Positions 9,844 through 18,724 of a stretch of 64,000 bases of DNA are shown one piece after another. The number at the start of each line of letters is the position of its first letter. The stretch's first letter is position 1. The stretch spans positions 2,728,001 to 2,792,000 of the forward strand of contig NZ_CP060402.1 in the NCBI RefSeq assembly GCF_015040615.1. The letters are read 5' to 3'. The notes below the pieces were generated by a model. That model ran no database searches, was not told the origin of the DNA, and saw nothing but the letters and a program-made list of their open reading frames with translations. The position numbers and the translations under genes are program-made. This stretch comes from Microbacterium sp. YJN-G. Lineage in GTDB: Bacteria; Actinomycetota; Actinomycetes; Actinomycetales; Microbacteriaceae.

Positions 9844-12009
9844 TCACCCGACGGCCGAAGCCGCCCGATCGGTCAGGGTCGTGAATGGCGTTCCGCCCTC
9901 GTAGCTCACTCGCCACTCCTCCGGTACGGACGCTCCGGCCTCGATGGCCGCGACGATGTACGCGACCGCGGCGAGGAGGCCGCCGTTGGCGGGGAGGTAG
10001 AGCGACAGGAAGCCCGGGATCTGCGGGTTATGGCCGTTCGCGAGAAACTCGTTCTTCGGGGAGGGGAGGAGCATCGCGTCGAAGGCCCGCCTCAGGTCGC
10101 CCAACCGCGCTGCGGTCATGGCCATGACGGGGTAGTCCCACCCCCAGCTCGACTGCAGATCCCACCGCGACCACACGGCGTCGAGCGTGGCGCGCATGAC
10201 ATCGGGCGCGATGATCTCGGTCGGCGGGAGCCACCCGAGGGCCATGAGCATCGACGGGTGGTCCTTGCGGATCAGATGCGGCGGCGTCGACAGTGCGGCA
10301 TACGTGCCGTCGTCGAGAACGGTCGGCCGCGACATGGCACGCGCCACACGCTCCCAGTCGTCGCGGATGTCGAGTCCGAGCAGCGCGCGCCACTCGTTCG
10401 CGACGTCGAGAGCCCACGACCAGTAGGCCAGCTCGAAGGTCGGGTCGGTGTTCGTCCTCCGGTCGGCGAGGTAGCTCTCCTGCGCAGGGATCAGAGGCGG
10501 CGGCAGCACGAAGACTCCATCGCGCTCCTCCACGAAATCGGCCATGAAGTCGGCGGTCGCCTCGACCAGGTCGTAGTGCGCACTCAGGAAGTCATCGCTC
10601 CTCCCCTGCTGGCGGAGGAGCTCGAGCAGGTGGATGATGTGGGGCTGCTGCCAGACGAGGAACACTCCGATGTTGCTCGGCGACTCCTGAGCGGTGGGGT
10701 CGGTCTGCTTCGGCCAGCGAGCGCCGCGATACCCCTGCCAGGCGGCGGTGTCGCGCGCCGCCTGGAGGGCATCGTGGTACCACCCGAGGCTGCGTTCGAG
10801 CAGATCGCCGCGCCCCCAGAGCGCGAAGTGGGCGCCGTGCCACCAGTGCATCTCCAGATGGAACTTGCCCGTCCAGGTGTTGTAGGTCAGGCCGGTCTCC
10901 GCCGGCGGTGTCGCCCCCGCCCCGTTCACAGCGGTGAGGTACTGCGACAGCACCACACGGCGCTCCAACTCGTCGGCACGCTCGTCGTCGCTGCCCTCGA
11001 AGGTCACCGCGACACCGCTCTGCCAGTACCTCTCCCACCAGACCGCTGCCGCGTCGACGACGTCGGCGAACGTCCTGTCGATCGGCCCAGCATCCGGCTC
11101 AGCGGGATGCAGGACGACGACGAGCTCGAGCGCCCCGCGCTCGGTCGTGGCGAGTGCGGCATCGCCGCGCGCGTCGAGCTCGCCGGTCGTCGACACCTCG
11201 ACGTGATACGTCGTGTCCTCGACGCGGCGACACGCGATCGCAGCGCCGGAAGCCCGGCGGCTCCAGCACGTCGACTCACGCAGAGGCAACTCGAAGGCAG
11301 CGAGATCGTCCGGTTGGGCATCGAAGATCCACGACACCCCCCAGCCCCGGTCGAGGAGCTGCGACTCGACCCGCACCGCGAACGACGCATCCGAGGGGTG
11401 CCCGACCGTCGTCACAGCCACGGTCTCGCCGTGGAGCAGATACGTGGCGTGCACACGCCCGGTCCACAGATCGAGCTCCGTGCGGGGGTTGAGCACGGAG
11501 TCGGGATCGAGCGCAGGCGATCCGTCGTCCGGCGGGGTCAACGCCAGCCGACCGAGGTGCGCGCGGCGCGGATTGAAATGGAACCAGGCGCCGGCCGCGA
11601 ACTCGTCGGCGATCTCGTCGCCTGCTCGCTGCAGACCCATCCGGTCGAAATAGGGAACGGGCCCTCTGGCCGTGTCGTATCGGGTGACGGTCTCGTCACG
11701 GTCGAACTCCCGCGTGGTCCGCGTGCGGTACCACGCCCACGATGACTGGGTGCGCAGGGGGATCTGGAAGTCATCGGCGTCGAAGCCCCGAGGCCGCTGC
11801 TCCGGAAGCCCGTCGATTCCGGAGCCCGCGACGCGATGGGGATCGGGAACCAGTTCGTGGAAGGCAGGAAAGGTCTGCAGACCCGTGATGTCGACCGTCA
11901 GCGCCGCGTCGCCGTTGCCGACAGTGAGCACACCGGTCGGGTGCGCTGCCGTCAGCACCGGGTTGTGCCGCCGCACGAGGCGGCGGCGGTCGACGGTCGT
12001 CGCAGGCAT
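9844..12009 (-). CDS. (alpha/alpha)6-barrel glycoside hydrolase
   Basis: A 721-residue protein without signal peptide. The N-terminal ~300 residues are beta-rich (super-sandwich type) and the C-terminal ~400 form a six-hairpin domain, with conserved YNTWTGKFHLEMHWWHGAHF and later GYRGARWPKQTD and WQQPHI. This layout is that of clan GH-L/six-hairpin glycosidases and phosphorylases (GH65/GH95-like); I cannot assign a family number with confidence. I chose ATG 12009 over GTG 12015 because AAAAGG lies five bases before it. It diverges from the TetR gene at 12112 over a perfect palindrome at 12025-12040. Cytoplasmic location suggests it acts on oligosaccharides after import. Confidence 0.75.
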   Translation of the reverse strand: MPATTVDRRRLVRRHNPVLTAAHPTGVLTVGNGDAALTVDITGLQTFPAFHELVPDPHRVAGSGIDGLPEQRPRGFDADDFQIPLRTQSSWAWYRTRTTREFDRDETVTRYDTARGPVPYFDRMGLQRAGDEIADEFAAGAWFHFNPRRAHLGRLALTPPDDGSPALDPDSVLNPRTELDLWTGRVHATYLLHGETVAVTTVGHPSDASFAVRVESQLLDRGWGVSWIFDAQPDDLAAFELPLRESTCWSRRASGAAIACRRVEDTTYHVEVSTTGELDARGDAALATTERGALELVVVLHPAEPDAGPIDRTFADVVDAAAVWWERYWQSGVAVTFEGSDDERADELERRVVLSQYLTAVNGAGATPPAETGLTYNTWTGKFHLEMHWWHGAHFALWGRGDLLERSLGWYHDALQAARDTAAWQGYRGARWPKQTDPTAQESPSNIGVFLVWQQPHIIHLLELLRQQGRSDDFLSAHYDLVEATADFMADFVEERDGVFVLPPPLIPAQESYLADRRTNTDPTFELAYWSWALDVANEWRALLGLDIRDDWERVARAMSRPTVLDDGTYAALSTPPHLIRKDHPSMLMALGWLPPTEIIAPDVMRATLDAVWSRWDLQSSWGWDYPVMAMTAARLGDLRRAFDAMLLPSPKNEFLANGHNPQIPGFLSLYLPANGGLLAAVAYIVAAIEAGASVPEEWRVSYEGGTPFTTLTDRAASAVG

Positions 12010-12024
12010 CTTCACCTTTTCCCC

Positions 12025-12040
12025 GACTCAATTCTGAGTC
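12025..12040. promoter_or_regulatory. TetR-type operator in divergent promoter region
   Basis: GACTCA-attc-TGAGTC is a perfect 6+6 palindrome in the 102-bp gap between the glycosidase (minus) and the TetR gene at 12112 (plus). The 12-mer CAATTCTGAGTC inside it recurs exactly at 13963-13974 before the GH1 gene. The best candidate binder is the TetR protein encoded beside it. Confidence 0.65.
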
Positions 12041-12111
12041 GACTAGTACTTTCGCTGGATGAGCATAACATTGCCTGAGCGGCACACTCAAGAGCAATCG
12101 GAAGGACGCTG

Positions 12112-12699
12112 ATGGCCCAGAAGAGAGGTCCGTACGCGAAGTCGGATCAGCGACGCCAGGCGCTCAGCAGGGCCGCACTCGATCTCGTGCGTCGGCACGG
12201 CCACCGCAATGTCTCGGTGTCGGACATCGCCGAGCTCGCCGAGACGAGCGAGGCGACGGTGTTCTACCACTTCCCCACAAAGGAAGCCCTGTTCATCGCC
12301 GCACTGGCTCAACACGACGAGGAGAACATCCGCGCGCGGGGTGAGGAAGCGGGCGCGATCGCAGACATGGGCGCGCGCGCGGAGGCCGGCGTCCAGCGCA
12401 CGAACTACGCACGGCTCTACAACGAGCTCGCCGGCGCCGCCGCCGACCCCACCCATCCGGCGAACGAGTTCTTCCAGGCGCGCTGGGCGCGGTCGACAGC
12501 CGTGGTGGCCACGGACATCCGTCGACTGCAGCAGAGCGGACGGGTCGATGGTTCGGTCGACCCCGAAGCCGCAGCCCATCTCCTGCTCGCCGCGTGGGAG
12601 GGCCTGCAGCTGCAGTGGATGCAGGGGCCGCCGTTCGATATCCGCGCACGGGTCGAGACACACATCCGCGCATTGCTCGGAGCGGGCGCGCTGGACTGA
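12112..12699 (+). CDS. TetR-family transcriptional regulator
   Basis: A 195-residue repressor with a standard TetR helix-turn-helix in the first 60 residues (VSDIAELAETSEATVFYHFP) and a C-terminal ligand pocket domain with YNELAGAAADPTHPANEFF, a pattern common in actinobacterial TetR regulators of catabolic genes. ATG 12112 follows GGAAGGAC by a normal distance. It diverges from the (alpha/alpha)6 glycosidase and converges on the GH1 gene; the two glycosidase genes share an operator-like 12-mer, so it probably controls both. Use of TetR rather than LacI suggests that the signal may be an aglycone rather than a sugar (inference). Confidence 0.88.
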   Translation: MAQKRGPYAKSDQRRQALSRAALDLVRRHGHRNVSVSDIAELAETSEATVFYHFPTKEALFIAALAQHDEENIRARGEEAGAIADMGARAEAGVQRTNYARLYNELAGAAADPTHPANEFFQARWARSTAVVATDIRRLQQSGRVDGSVDPEAAAHLLLAAWEGLQLQWMQGPPFDIRARVETHIRALLGAGALD

Positions 12700-12730
12700 C
12701 GCGCCCGCCCCGACCCGCTGCGAGCCAGGC

Positions 12731-13954
12731 TCACACAGTGCCGCCGGCGCGTTCCGCACGACTTTGCCTCGCGACGGCGCCGAGCCACGCCAGGCTGGGC
12801 TTCGGCCGCCTCTCGAAGGTCTCCCGATCGACAGCCACGAGGCCGAACGTCGGCGACCAGTGGCCCCATTCGTAGTTGTCGAGCAGGCTCCAGTGGATGT
12901 AGCCGCGCACGTCGACGCCGTCCGCCATGGCTTCGGCGAGTGCGGTGAGCGCCGATTCCGTGTATGCGATCCGCCGCGTGTCATCTCCGGTCGCGATCCC
13001 GTTCTCCGTCACGACGACCGGCACGTGCGGAAGCACGTCCGCCGTATGACGCACCGCGATGCCGAGCGCATCCGGCCGGTAGGCCGTGCGCACCAGCGTG
13101 TTGTCGGGGTGCACGGGGTGAGGCTCGATGCCGTCGAGGCCCACCCACTGGGCCGAGTACGCCTGCACGCCGATGTAGTCGTCGTCCGCCGCAGCTTCGA
13201 GATACAGGTCCTCCCAGACGTACTCCAGACGACGACGAACCTCCTCCGCCCCTGGGCGCGTCTCGAACGCGCGACTGGCGACCGACCAGCCGACGCGCGC
13301 CCCGGTGCGTTCACGCACGATGTCCCTGGCCGCGTGGTGCGCCTCGATGAGGCGTCGGCCGATCTCCTCCGACGGTGCGGGCTTCACGGGACGCGGGGTG
13401 TCAGCCTCCAACGTGGGACTGAGCCACTCGGTCGCGGAGTTCGGGTCCAGAGCGGTCTCCGCCTCTTCCACCATGATCGCGAGCATGTTCGGCTCGTTGA
13501 TCGTGCACACCCACTCGACGCCGTCGAGGATCGTCGTCGTGACCTCCACGTAGGCGCGGAATCTGTCGATCGCCTGCGGCGAGCGCCATCCGCCCTCTTC
13601 GGCGAACCACCGCGGCGAGGTGAAGTGATGCAGCGTGACGAATGGCCGCACTCCGGCATCCAGTGCCGTGTCGATCATGCGCCGATAGTGCGCGAGCTGT
13701 ACGCGCGAGAACTGTCCGGGAGCCGGCTCGATACGTGCCCACTCGATTCCGAACCGGTAGGTGTCGAGGCCGGAATCCGCGATGAGAGCGATGTCCTCGG
13801 GATAGCGGTTGTAGCTGTCGAGGGCGTCGCCGCTGCGATCGGCTCCGATCATGTGCGGCTCCTGCATCCAGAAGTCGCTGTTGACGTTGTTACCCTCCAC
13901 CTGGTGCGGTGCGCTGGCGGCACCCCAGAGGAAGTCGGCGGGGAAGCTGGGCAT
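12731..13954 (-). CDS. GH1 beta-glucosidase/beta-galactosidase
   Basis: A 407-residue TIM-barrel enzyme of glycoside hydrolase family 1. It opens with FLWGAASAPHQVEG, carries the acid/base in TINEP (Glu154) and the nucleophile in VVTENG (Glu317), and ends with the aglycone-side motif HWSLLDNYEW. Length is slightly short for the family (440-480) but all catalytic parts are present. No signal peptide, so it is cytoplasmic. Promoter carries the shared 12-mer at 13963-13974. It probably removes terminal beta-glucose from imported glycosides. Confidence 0.93.
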   Translation of the reverse strand: MPSFPADFLWGAASAPHQVEGNNVNSDFWMQEPHMIGADRSGDALDSYNRYPEDIALIADSGLDTYRFGIEWARIEPAPGQFSRVQLAHYRRMIDTALDAGVRPFVTLHHFTSPRWFAEEGGWRSPQAIDRFRAYVEVTTTILDGVEWVCTINEPNMLAIMVEEAETALDPNSATEWLSPTLEADTPRPVKPAPSEEIGRRLIEAHHAARDIVRERTGARVGWSVASRAFETRPGAEEVRRRLEYVWEDLYLEAAADDDYIGVQAYSAQWVGLDGIEPHPVHPDNTLVRTAYRPDALGIAVRHTADVLPHVPVVVTENGIATGDDTRRIAYTESALTALAEAMADGVDVRGYIHWSLLDNYEWGHWSPTFGLVAVDRETFERRPKPSLAWLGAVARQSRAERAGGTV

Positions 13955-13962
13955 CGATGCTC

Positions 13963-13993
13963 CAATTCTGAGTCAACTTGCAATTTCAACTCA
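13963..13993. promoter_or_regulatory. Shared operator-like site before GH1 gene
   Basis: CAATTCTGAGTC at 13963-13974 is identical to 12029-12040, followed by AACT versus GACT. Here the TGAGT arm pairs with ACTCA at 13989-13993 across 15 bases. It begins 8 bp upstream of the GH1 start codon, within the leader. Confidence 0.55.
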
Positions 13994-14038
13994 GCGTATC
14001 GGAACGACGATCCCGCCACCAGGATCGGTCACGGATCA

Positions 14039-14071
14039 GGGAGGATGCGCCGACTCGCGTCGCATCCTCCC
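14039..14071 (-). terminator. Terminator hairpin after GH78 gene
   Basis: GGGAGGATGCG and CGCATCCTCCC form a perfect 11-bp stem with an 11-base loop, starting 6 bp after the GH78 stop codon on the minus strand. It should separate GH78 transcription from the GH1 gene. Confidence 0.7.
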
Positions 14072-14076
14072 CCGCC

Positions 14077-16758
14077 TCACTGGGCGATGAGGTGCCCGCG
14101 ACCGCAGAAGGGGCCCGGCAGCACCGCGTGCCTCGAACCATCGGGGAACACGACCGTCGCCGCCGATCCGGCCGGGACCTCCGCTTCGATCTGGAGCTCG
14201 TCCCCGTCGATCCGCCACTCGACACGTATCCGCCCTCGCGGAGTGTCGAGATGCCCGGTCGCCCAGGTCAGTCCGCCGCCCAGGACGGGGGCGATCGTGA
14301 ACGTGTGCCACGCGACCGATCCCGGGTCCTGACGAAGGCCGAGAGCATGCGTGTGCAGGAAGCGGATGACCGCGCCCTTGCTGTAGTGATTCAGAGACTC
14401 GTGAGCAGCGCCTTCGTCGTCGACGCCTTCCCAGTCCTCCCAGACGGTGGTCGCGCCCCTGTCGATCATGTGCAGCCACGACGGTGCGCTGCGCTGGAAC
14501 AGCAGCTCGTAGGCGACACTGGCATGCCCGGTGTCGGCGAGCGCGGGCAGCAGATCGCCGGTGGCGAGGAACCCGGTCCCGAGATGGGTGCCGGCGGCCC
14601 GGATGAGCTCGACGAGCCGCTCCGCCGCCGCAGCGCGCTGCGACTCGGGGATGAGCCCGAAGGTGAGCGCGCGCACGTACGCGGCCTGCGTGTCCTGCAC
14701 CGTTCGACCGTCACCCGCGAGGAACTCGGTGCGCCAGGCGTCGAGAATGCGGTCGGCCAGCACGGCGTATCGCTCGGCATCCTCGGCCCGACCGAGCACC
14801 GTCGCCGCGTCCGCGAGGATCCGCGTCGAACGGTAGAGGTAGGCCGTGCCGACCTCTCCCTTGTCGGCCATGAACCAGGCCATGGGGTTGGTCTTGATCG
14901 GGTCCAGGCGCGAGCCGTCCTCAGCCTTGGGAACAGGCTCGGTCCACTCTCCCCAGTGGAAGGTGCCGTCCCACAGATATTCCTCGTGCGGCTGCGGCTC
15001 CGCCGACCGCTCCACGCGGGAATGATGCCGTGTCGTGCGCGCAGCCCCGAGGGCCCACTCGACCCAGCGGACCATCGCGTCCCAGTTCTCCTCGAGAATC
15101 TGGGAGTCGCCGTACGCGGTGTACATCTCCCATGGCACGAAGGTGATCGCATCGCCCCATCCAGAGGATCCCGTCATCATCGCGAACTGATCGTCGAGGT
15201 TCAGCTTGATGCGGCGACCGTCAGGCGAGAAGTTCGCGATGCGCCCGTCGTCGAGCTGATCGTCGCGCACCGACCGCAGCCACTTGCGGGTGAAGCCGAG
15301 CACGTCGTACAGTCGTGCGGCCGTCGGCGCGAAGACCTGATAGTCGCCCGTCCACGCCAGACGCTCGCGTGTCGGGCAGTCGGTCGGCACATCCACGGCG
15401 TTGCCGCGGAAGCTCCAATCGGCGATCTCGTGGAGCCGGTTGAGTGCGGGCGCGCTGGACTCGAACGATGCCGTGCGACGAAGATCCGTCTGAACGATGC
15501 GCATCTGCGCTGTCGCCGCGTCGAAGGAGGCGCGTTCGCGCGATATCCGCGCGTACTGGAACCCGTGCACCGTGTGACGCGGCTCGAAGACCTCATCGCC
15601 TCCGGAGGAGACCACCTCGTCGTGCTGGACGAACACCACGGACGGTTCGCCCGGCTTGGTCGAGTCGAGGTGCGAGGTGTCGAGATCACCGTCCTGGTCG
15701 ACGTGCTCGCCGTAGTCGATCACCGTTCGAGTGCCTGCGGGGCCGAGGTCAGTCAGCCGGATCCATCCCGAGGCGTTCTGCCCGAAGTCGAGCACCCAGG
15801 TGTCTTCTGCGATTCGGTTCGCATTCACCGCGTCGCGCGTCTCGACCACGCGCACCGGCGGGGCGGGCGACCAGGAGATGGGCGGCCCCTCGACCGCGCC
15901 GACGATCACGGGCACCGCGGATCCGCTCTCCGCGCGGAAGTCGGTCGTCTGCCCCTCCATCAGGTCGGCCCGGACGATCGTCGACTGAGCGCTGGTCCAT
16001 TCGCCGTCGGTGCGGATCACACGCCGCGATCCGTCGGCGAGTTCGAGGTGCAGTTCCGCCCGAGCCGCGAGCGTCGTACCCCATCCCGCCGGCAGGCGGA
16101 ACGCACCGACCTGACCTCGATACCAGCCGTCGGAGAGCTCGATCTCGAGTGCGTTGCGACCGCCCTGGAGCAGGGAGGTCACATCGGCCGCCTGCGCGTA
16201 GACCGTGCGGTCGTACGACGTGGAACCCGGAGCGAGCTCGGCGGTGCCGACCCGCTGTCCGTTGACCCTGGCCTCGTAGACCCCAAGCGCCGTCGAGTAG
16301 AGACGAGCCGCGACGACGTCGTCCGCCTCGAACGCGCGGGACAGTGTGTGGGCGCCGCGAGCTCCGTAGCCAGGGTCATCGTGCTCGACCGGGCTGATCC
16401 ACTCCGCCGACCAGTCGGCGTCGAGCAGACCGCACTCGAAGGTCGACCAGTCGGACCACTCCGACGGGGCGTCCCCGGCTTGCACCCGCGCCCGCCACCG
16501 CACGCGCTGCCCACTCGTCAGCGGAACCCAGGGCCACTCGACGAAGAGATGAGAGCCGGCATCGAGCGGCACGCGCGCCCGGCTCTCGCCGTCGACGATC
16601 GCCTCGAGCTCGAAACCGTTCGATGTCTCCGCCTCGACGGGCACGGTGAACGACAGTCGCGGTGTGGCTTCCGACACGGTGAAGTCGTCTCCGCCACTGT
16701 CGATCCGCAGGTCGTACGGCGCAGCGGGCACGGATGCCGGGTTCGATGCGAGCGTCAT
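14077..16758 (-). CDS. GH78 alpha-L-rhamnosidase
   Basis: An 893-residue cytoplasmic enzyme with the order typical of bacterial GH78: N-terminal beta-sandwich domains, the Bac_rhamnosid_N-like domain (ALGVYEARVNGQRVG, SYDRTVYAQ), an (alpha/alpha)6 catalytic barrel with DVPTDCPTRERLAWTGDYQV, where the DCPTRE(R)xxWTGD motif holds the catalytic acid, then a C-terminal beta-sandwich. It hydrolyses terminal alpha-L-rhamnose from oligosaccharides or plant glycosides. The start codon is 1 bp after the stop of the MFS transporter gene, so uptake and hydrolysis were coupled; the transporter is now broken. Confidence 0.93.
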   Translation of the reverse strand: MTLASNPASVPAAPYDLRIDSGGDDFTVSEATPRLSFTVPVEAETSNGFELEAIVDGESRARVPLDAGSHLFVEWPWVPLTSGQRVRWRARVQAGDAPSEWSDWSTFECGLLDADWSAEWISPVEHDDPGYGARGAHTLSRAFEADDVVAARLYSTALGVYEARVNGQRVGTAELAPGSTSYDRTVYAQAADVTSLLQGGRNALEIELSDGWYRGQVGAFRLPAGWGTTLAARAELHLELADGSRRVIRTDGEWTSAQSTIVRADLMEGQTTDFRAESGSAVPVIVGAVEGPPISWSPAPPVRVVETRDAVNANRIAEDTWVLDFGQNASGWIRLTDLGPAGTRTVIDYGEHVDQDGDLDTSHLDSTKPGEPSVVFVQHDEVVSSGGDEVFEPRHTVHGFQYARISRERASFDAATAQMRIVQTDLRRTASFESSAPALNRLHEIADWSFRGNAVDVPTDCPTRERLAWTGDYQVFAPTAARLYDVLGFTRKWLRSVRDDQLDDGRIANFSPDGRRIKLNLDDQFAMMTGSSGWGDAITFVPWEMYTAYGDSQILEENWDAMVRWVEWALGAARTTRHHSRVERSAEPQPHEEYLWDGTFHWGEWTEPVPKAEDGSRLDPIKTNPMAWFMADKGEVGTAYLYRSTRILADAATVLGRAEDAERYAVLADRILDAWRTEFLAGDGRTVQDTQAAYVRALTFGLIPESQRAAAAERLVELIRAAGTHLGTGFLATGDLLPALADTGHASVAYELLFQRSAPSWLHMIDRGATTVWEDWEGVDDEGAAHESLNHYSKGAVIRFLHTHALGLRQDPGSVAWHTFTIAPVLGGGLTWATGHLDTPRGRIRVEWRIDGDELQIEAEVPAGSAATVVFPDGSRHAVLPGPFCGRGHLIAQ

Positions 16759-16759
16759 C

Positions 16760-17819
16760 TCAACGCACTCCCTTGACCTTGAACATGATGATCAGACCGC
16801 CGATGAGGGCGAACACCGCGCCGATGAGGTACAGCAGCGTGTAGTTCTTCTCGGCACCCACGGCGCCGATCGTGATGATGAGGGGAGCGATCAGCGGGGC
16901 GATCGCACTGGGGATCTTCTGCGCGAAGGCGACCACGGCCATGTATCGTCCGGATTCGGCGCGATCGGGGATGATCGCGTAGACGATGGCCTGGTCCACT
17001 GTGGCGAACACGGCGATGGCGAGCTGCATGAGCACGGCGCCGATGATCAGCTGCGGCAGCGACCAGGCGAACGCCTCGGCGAGCGCGCCTCCGATGAAGA
17101 TGAACGCGGCCGCGAGCACGAACAGGCGGCGGCGCTTGAGCTTGTCCGAGAGGAAGCCGCCGAGCAGCGCGCCGCCGGCAGCGGCGACGACCCCGAGCAT
17201 CCCGACGGTGGCGACGACACCGGCCACCTCGCGCACCGGCAGGCACCGGCGCGACCTGCGTCATGAGACCGGTGAGCGCCGACACCTTGCCGCGCTGCTC
17301 TTCGGGCAGCTTGTCGGCTTGAAGCGTCTGGATCGCGGCTCCGGCCGTCGACCATCCGGTCATCGCGACCACCCAGCCCGCACCGACGAGGAGGAGGTTC
17401 GGGGCGAAGCCGATGATGACCGCCCCGACGATGCCGAGGGCAGCTCCGAGGAACAGGAAGGGCGTGCGTCGACCGAAGCGCGACCGGGTGCGGTCGCTCC
17501 AGATGCCGATCATGGGGCTCAGCACCAGGAAGATCAGCTGCGCGGTTCCGGTGACGTAGCCGAGCACCTCCTCATGCCCGGGGGCGAGTTCGGTGATGCG
17601 CAGCGCGAGGCCGTATGCGAGAGGCACCATCATCGCGATGGATGCACCGAAGTTCGCCAGCATCAGCCAGAAGATGTAGCCGCCGCTGACCTTGGCGGTC
17701 GGCTCGGCGGCGACCGCAGTCCCCTCCAGCGGAGAGCCGTCCGGCGTGTTCCCACCTATCGGCTGGGCTGCGGCGATCGAGTCGATCGTGTCGCTGCGGT
17801 CGAATTCACTCTTGGTCAC
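16760..17819 (-). pseudogene. MFS sugar/glycoside transporter with internal deletion and frameshift
   Basis: From GTG 17819 (AAGGAG upstream) the frame encodes a normal MFS N-terminal half with SDRTRSRFGRRTPF (loop 2-3), through GLMTQVAPV near 17250. The C-terminal half (VREVAGVVATVGMLG to FKVKGVR, stop 16760) is in another frame, switching at about 17232-17256. Compared with the intact MFS at 21210-22529, about 100 residues (the helices either side of the central loop) are missing at the join. The junction lies in a short duplication, GCCGGTGC-CT-GCCGGTGC, which could have mediated the deletion. As read, it cannot make a functional 12-TM permease. Confidence 0.75.
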
Positions 17820-17894
17820 CTGGACTCCTTCATCGTTCAGTGATCCGCGGCGCCCTCCTCTGGGCGCCGTCGCGAGATGCGGTCGAAATCCGTA

Positions 17895-17936
17895 TGGCAA
17901 CCGATTGCGATCCTGAGCGATAGTAACCACTTTGGT
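17895..17936. promoter_or_regulatory. Two operator-like palindromes before MFS/GH78 genes
   Basis: TGGCAA-ccga-TTGCGA (17895-17910) resembles the LacI-type sites at 5386 and 9795. Next to it, ACCA-ctt-TGGT (17926-17936) sits between the divergent MFS and TetR genes and could be the site of the TetR protein at 17968. If both are real, the rhamnosidase promoter is under dual control. Confidence 0.45.
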
Positions 17937-17967
17937 AACAGAAGGCAAAAGTGAGAGAGTGGGAGAT

Positions 17968-18597
17968 ATGACGTCACCGCCGACCGACACGCCATCACCG
18001 CGCCGCCGAGGCAAGAGCACATCCACACCGGCGAGACGGGCCGAGATCGTCGAAGCGGCACTCGCCAGCTTCGCGGAGCACGGTTATGAGCGGGCGTCTC
18101 TCCGTGACATCGCCAGCAGGGCCGGACTCACCCATGCCGCCCTGTTGCGGCACTTCTCCGGAAAGGAGGAACTCCTCCCCGCCGCGCTCGCGCAGCGCGA
18201 GGAGCACGAGGAAGACCTCGCCTCGCGCATCATGACCGCGAACATTCCAGGTGAGCAGATCCTGAGTGCGGTACTCGCCGACGAGTTCTCGAACTCGGAG
18301 TTCCAGCGCAACTGGCTCGCCCTCGCCGTCGCCGCGACGAACCCGGAGCACCCTGCACACGACTTCTTCCTCGGCCGGCGCGAACGCATGCGGTCGCGCT
18401 TCACAGATGGCCCCCTGCCAACCAGCGACAGCGAGCTCCTCACGGCCGACGAGAAGGTGACGCTCGTGCTCGCCATGGTCGACGGTCTGCGCATCCAGGC
18501 TCTGCTCGATCCTTCCCGCGACGCCCTTGGCCTGCTCACCACGTTCATGCGACTGGTGGCCGCTCAGCCTCCAGCCGCCGCTTCCTCACTATCGTGA
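17968..18597 (+). CDS. TetR-family transcriptional regulator
   Basis: A 209-residue regulator, divergent from the broken MFS/GH78 operon. The TetR helix-turn-helix is present (LRDIASRAGLTHAALLRHFS) after a long Pro/Ser/Arg-rich tail of about 25 residues. The C-terminal half includes LALAVAATNPEHPAHDFF, like the pattern in the TetR protein at 12112. ATG 17968 is preceded by GGGAG; the ATG at 17932 would place part of the palindromic region in the coding sequence. It probably represses the MFS/GH78 genes. Confidence 0.85.
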   Translation: MTSPPTDTPSPRRRGKSTSTPARRAEIVEAALASFAEHGYERASLRDIASRAGLTHAALLRHFSGKEELLPAALAQREEHEEDLASRIMTANIPGEQILSAVLADEFSNSEFQRNWLALAVAATNPEHPAHDFFLGRRERMRSRFTDGPLPTSDSELLTADEKVTLVLAMVDGLRIQALLDPSRDALGLLTTFMRLVAAQPPAAASSLS

Positions 18598-18724
18598 GCT
18601 TCTGCCGAAGCGCCGGGCGCCTCGAGGGAGAGCTGCGGCGGTGTGAGCATCACCGCTTCGAGAGGGTGAACTCGCCCACACCGTCGTGGGTGGCGGCCGA
18701 CTCATCCGCCGACCGCCACCCCTG

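Noticed and set aside
13978..16776. 932-codon plus-strand frame
   Set aside because: Mirror of the GH78 rhamnosidase, which has all its motifs.
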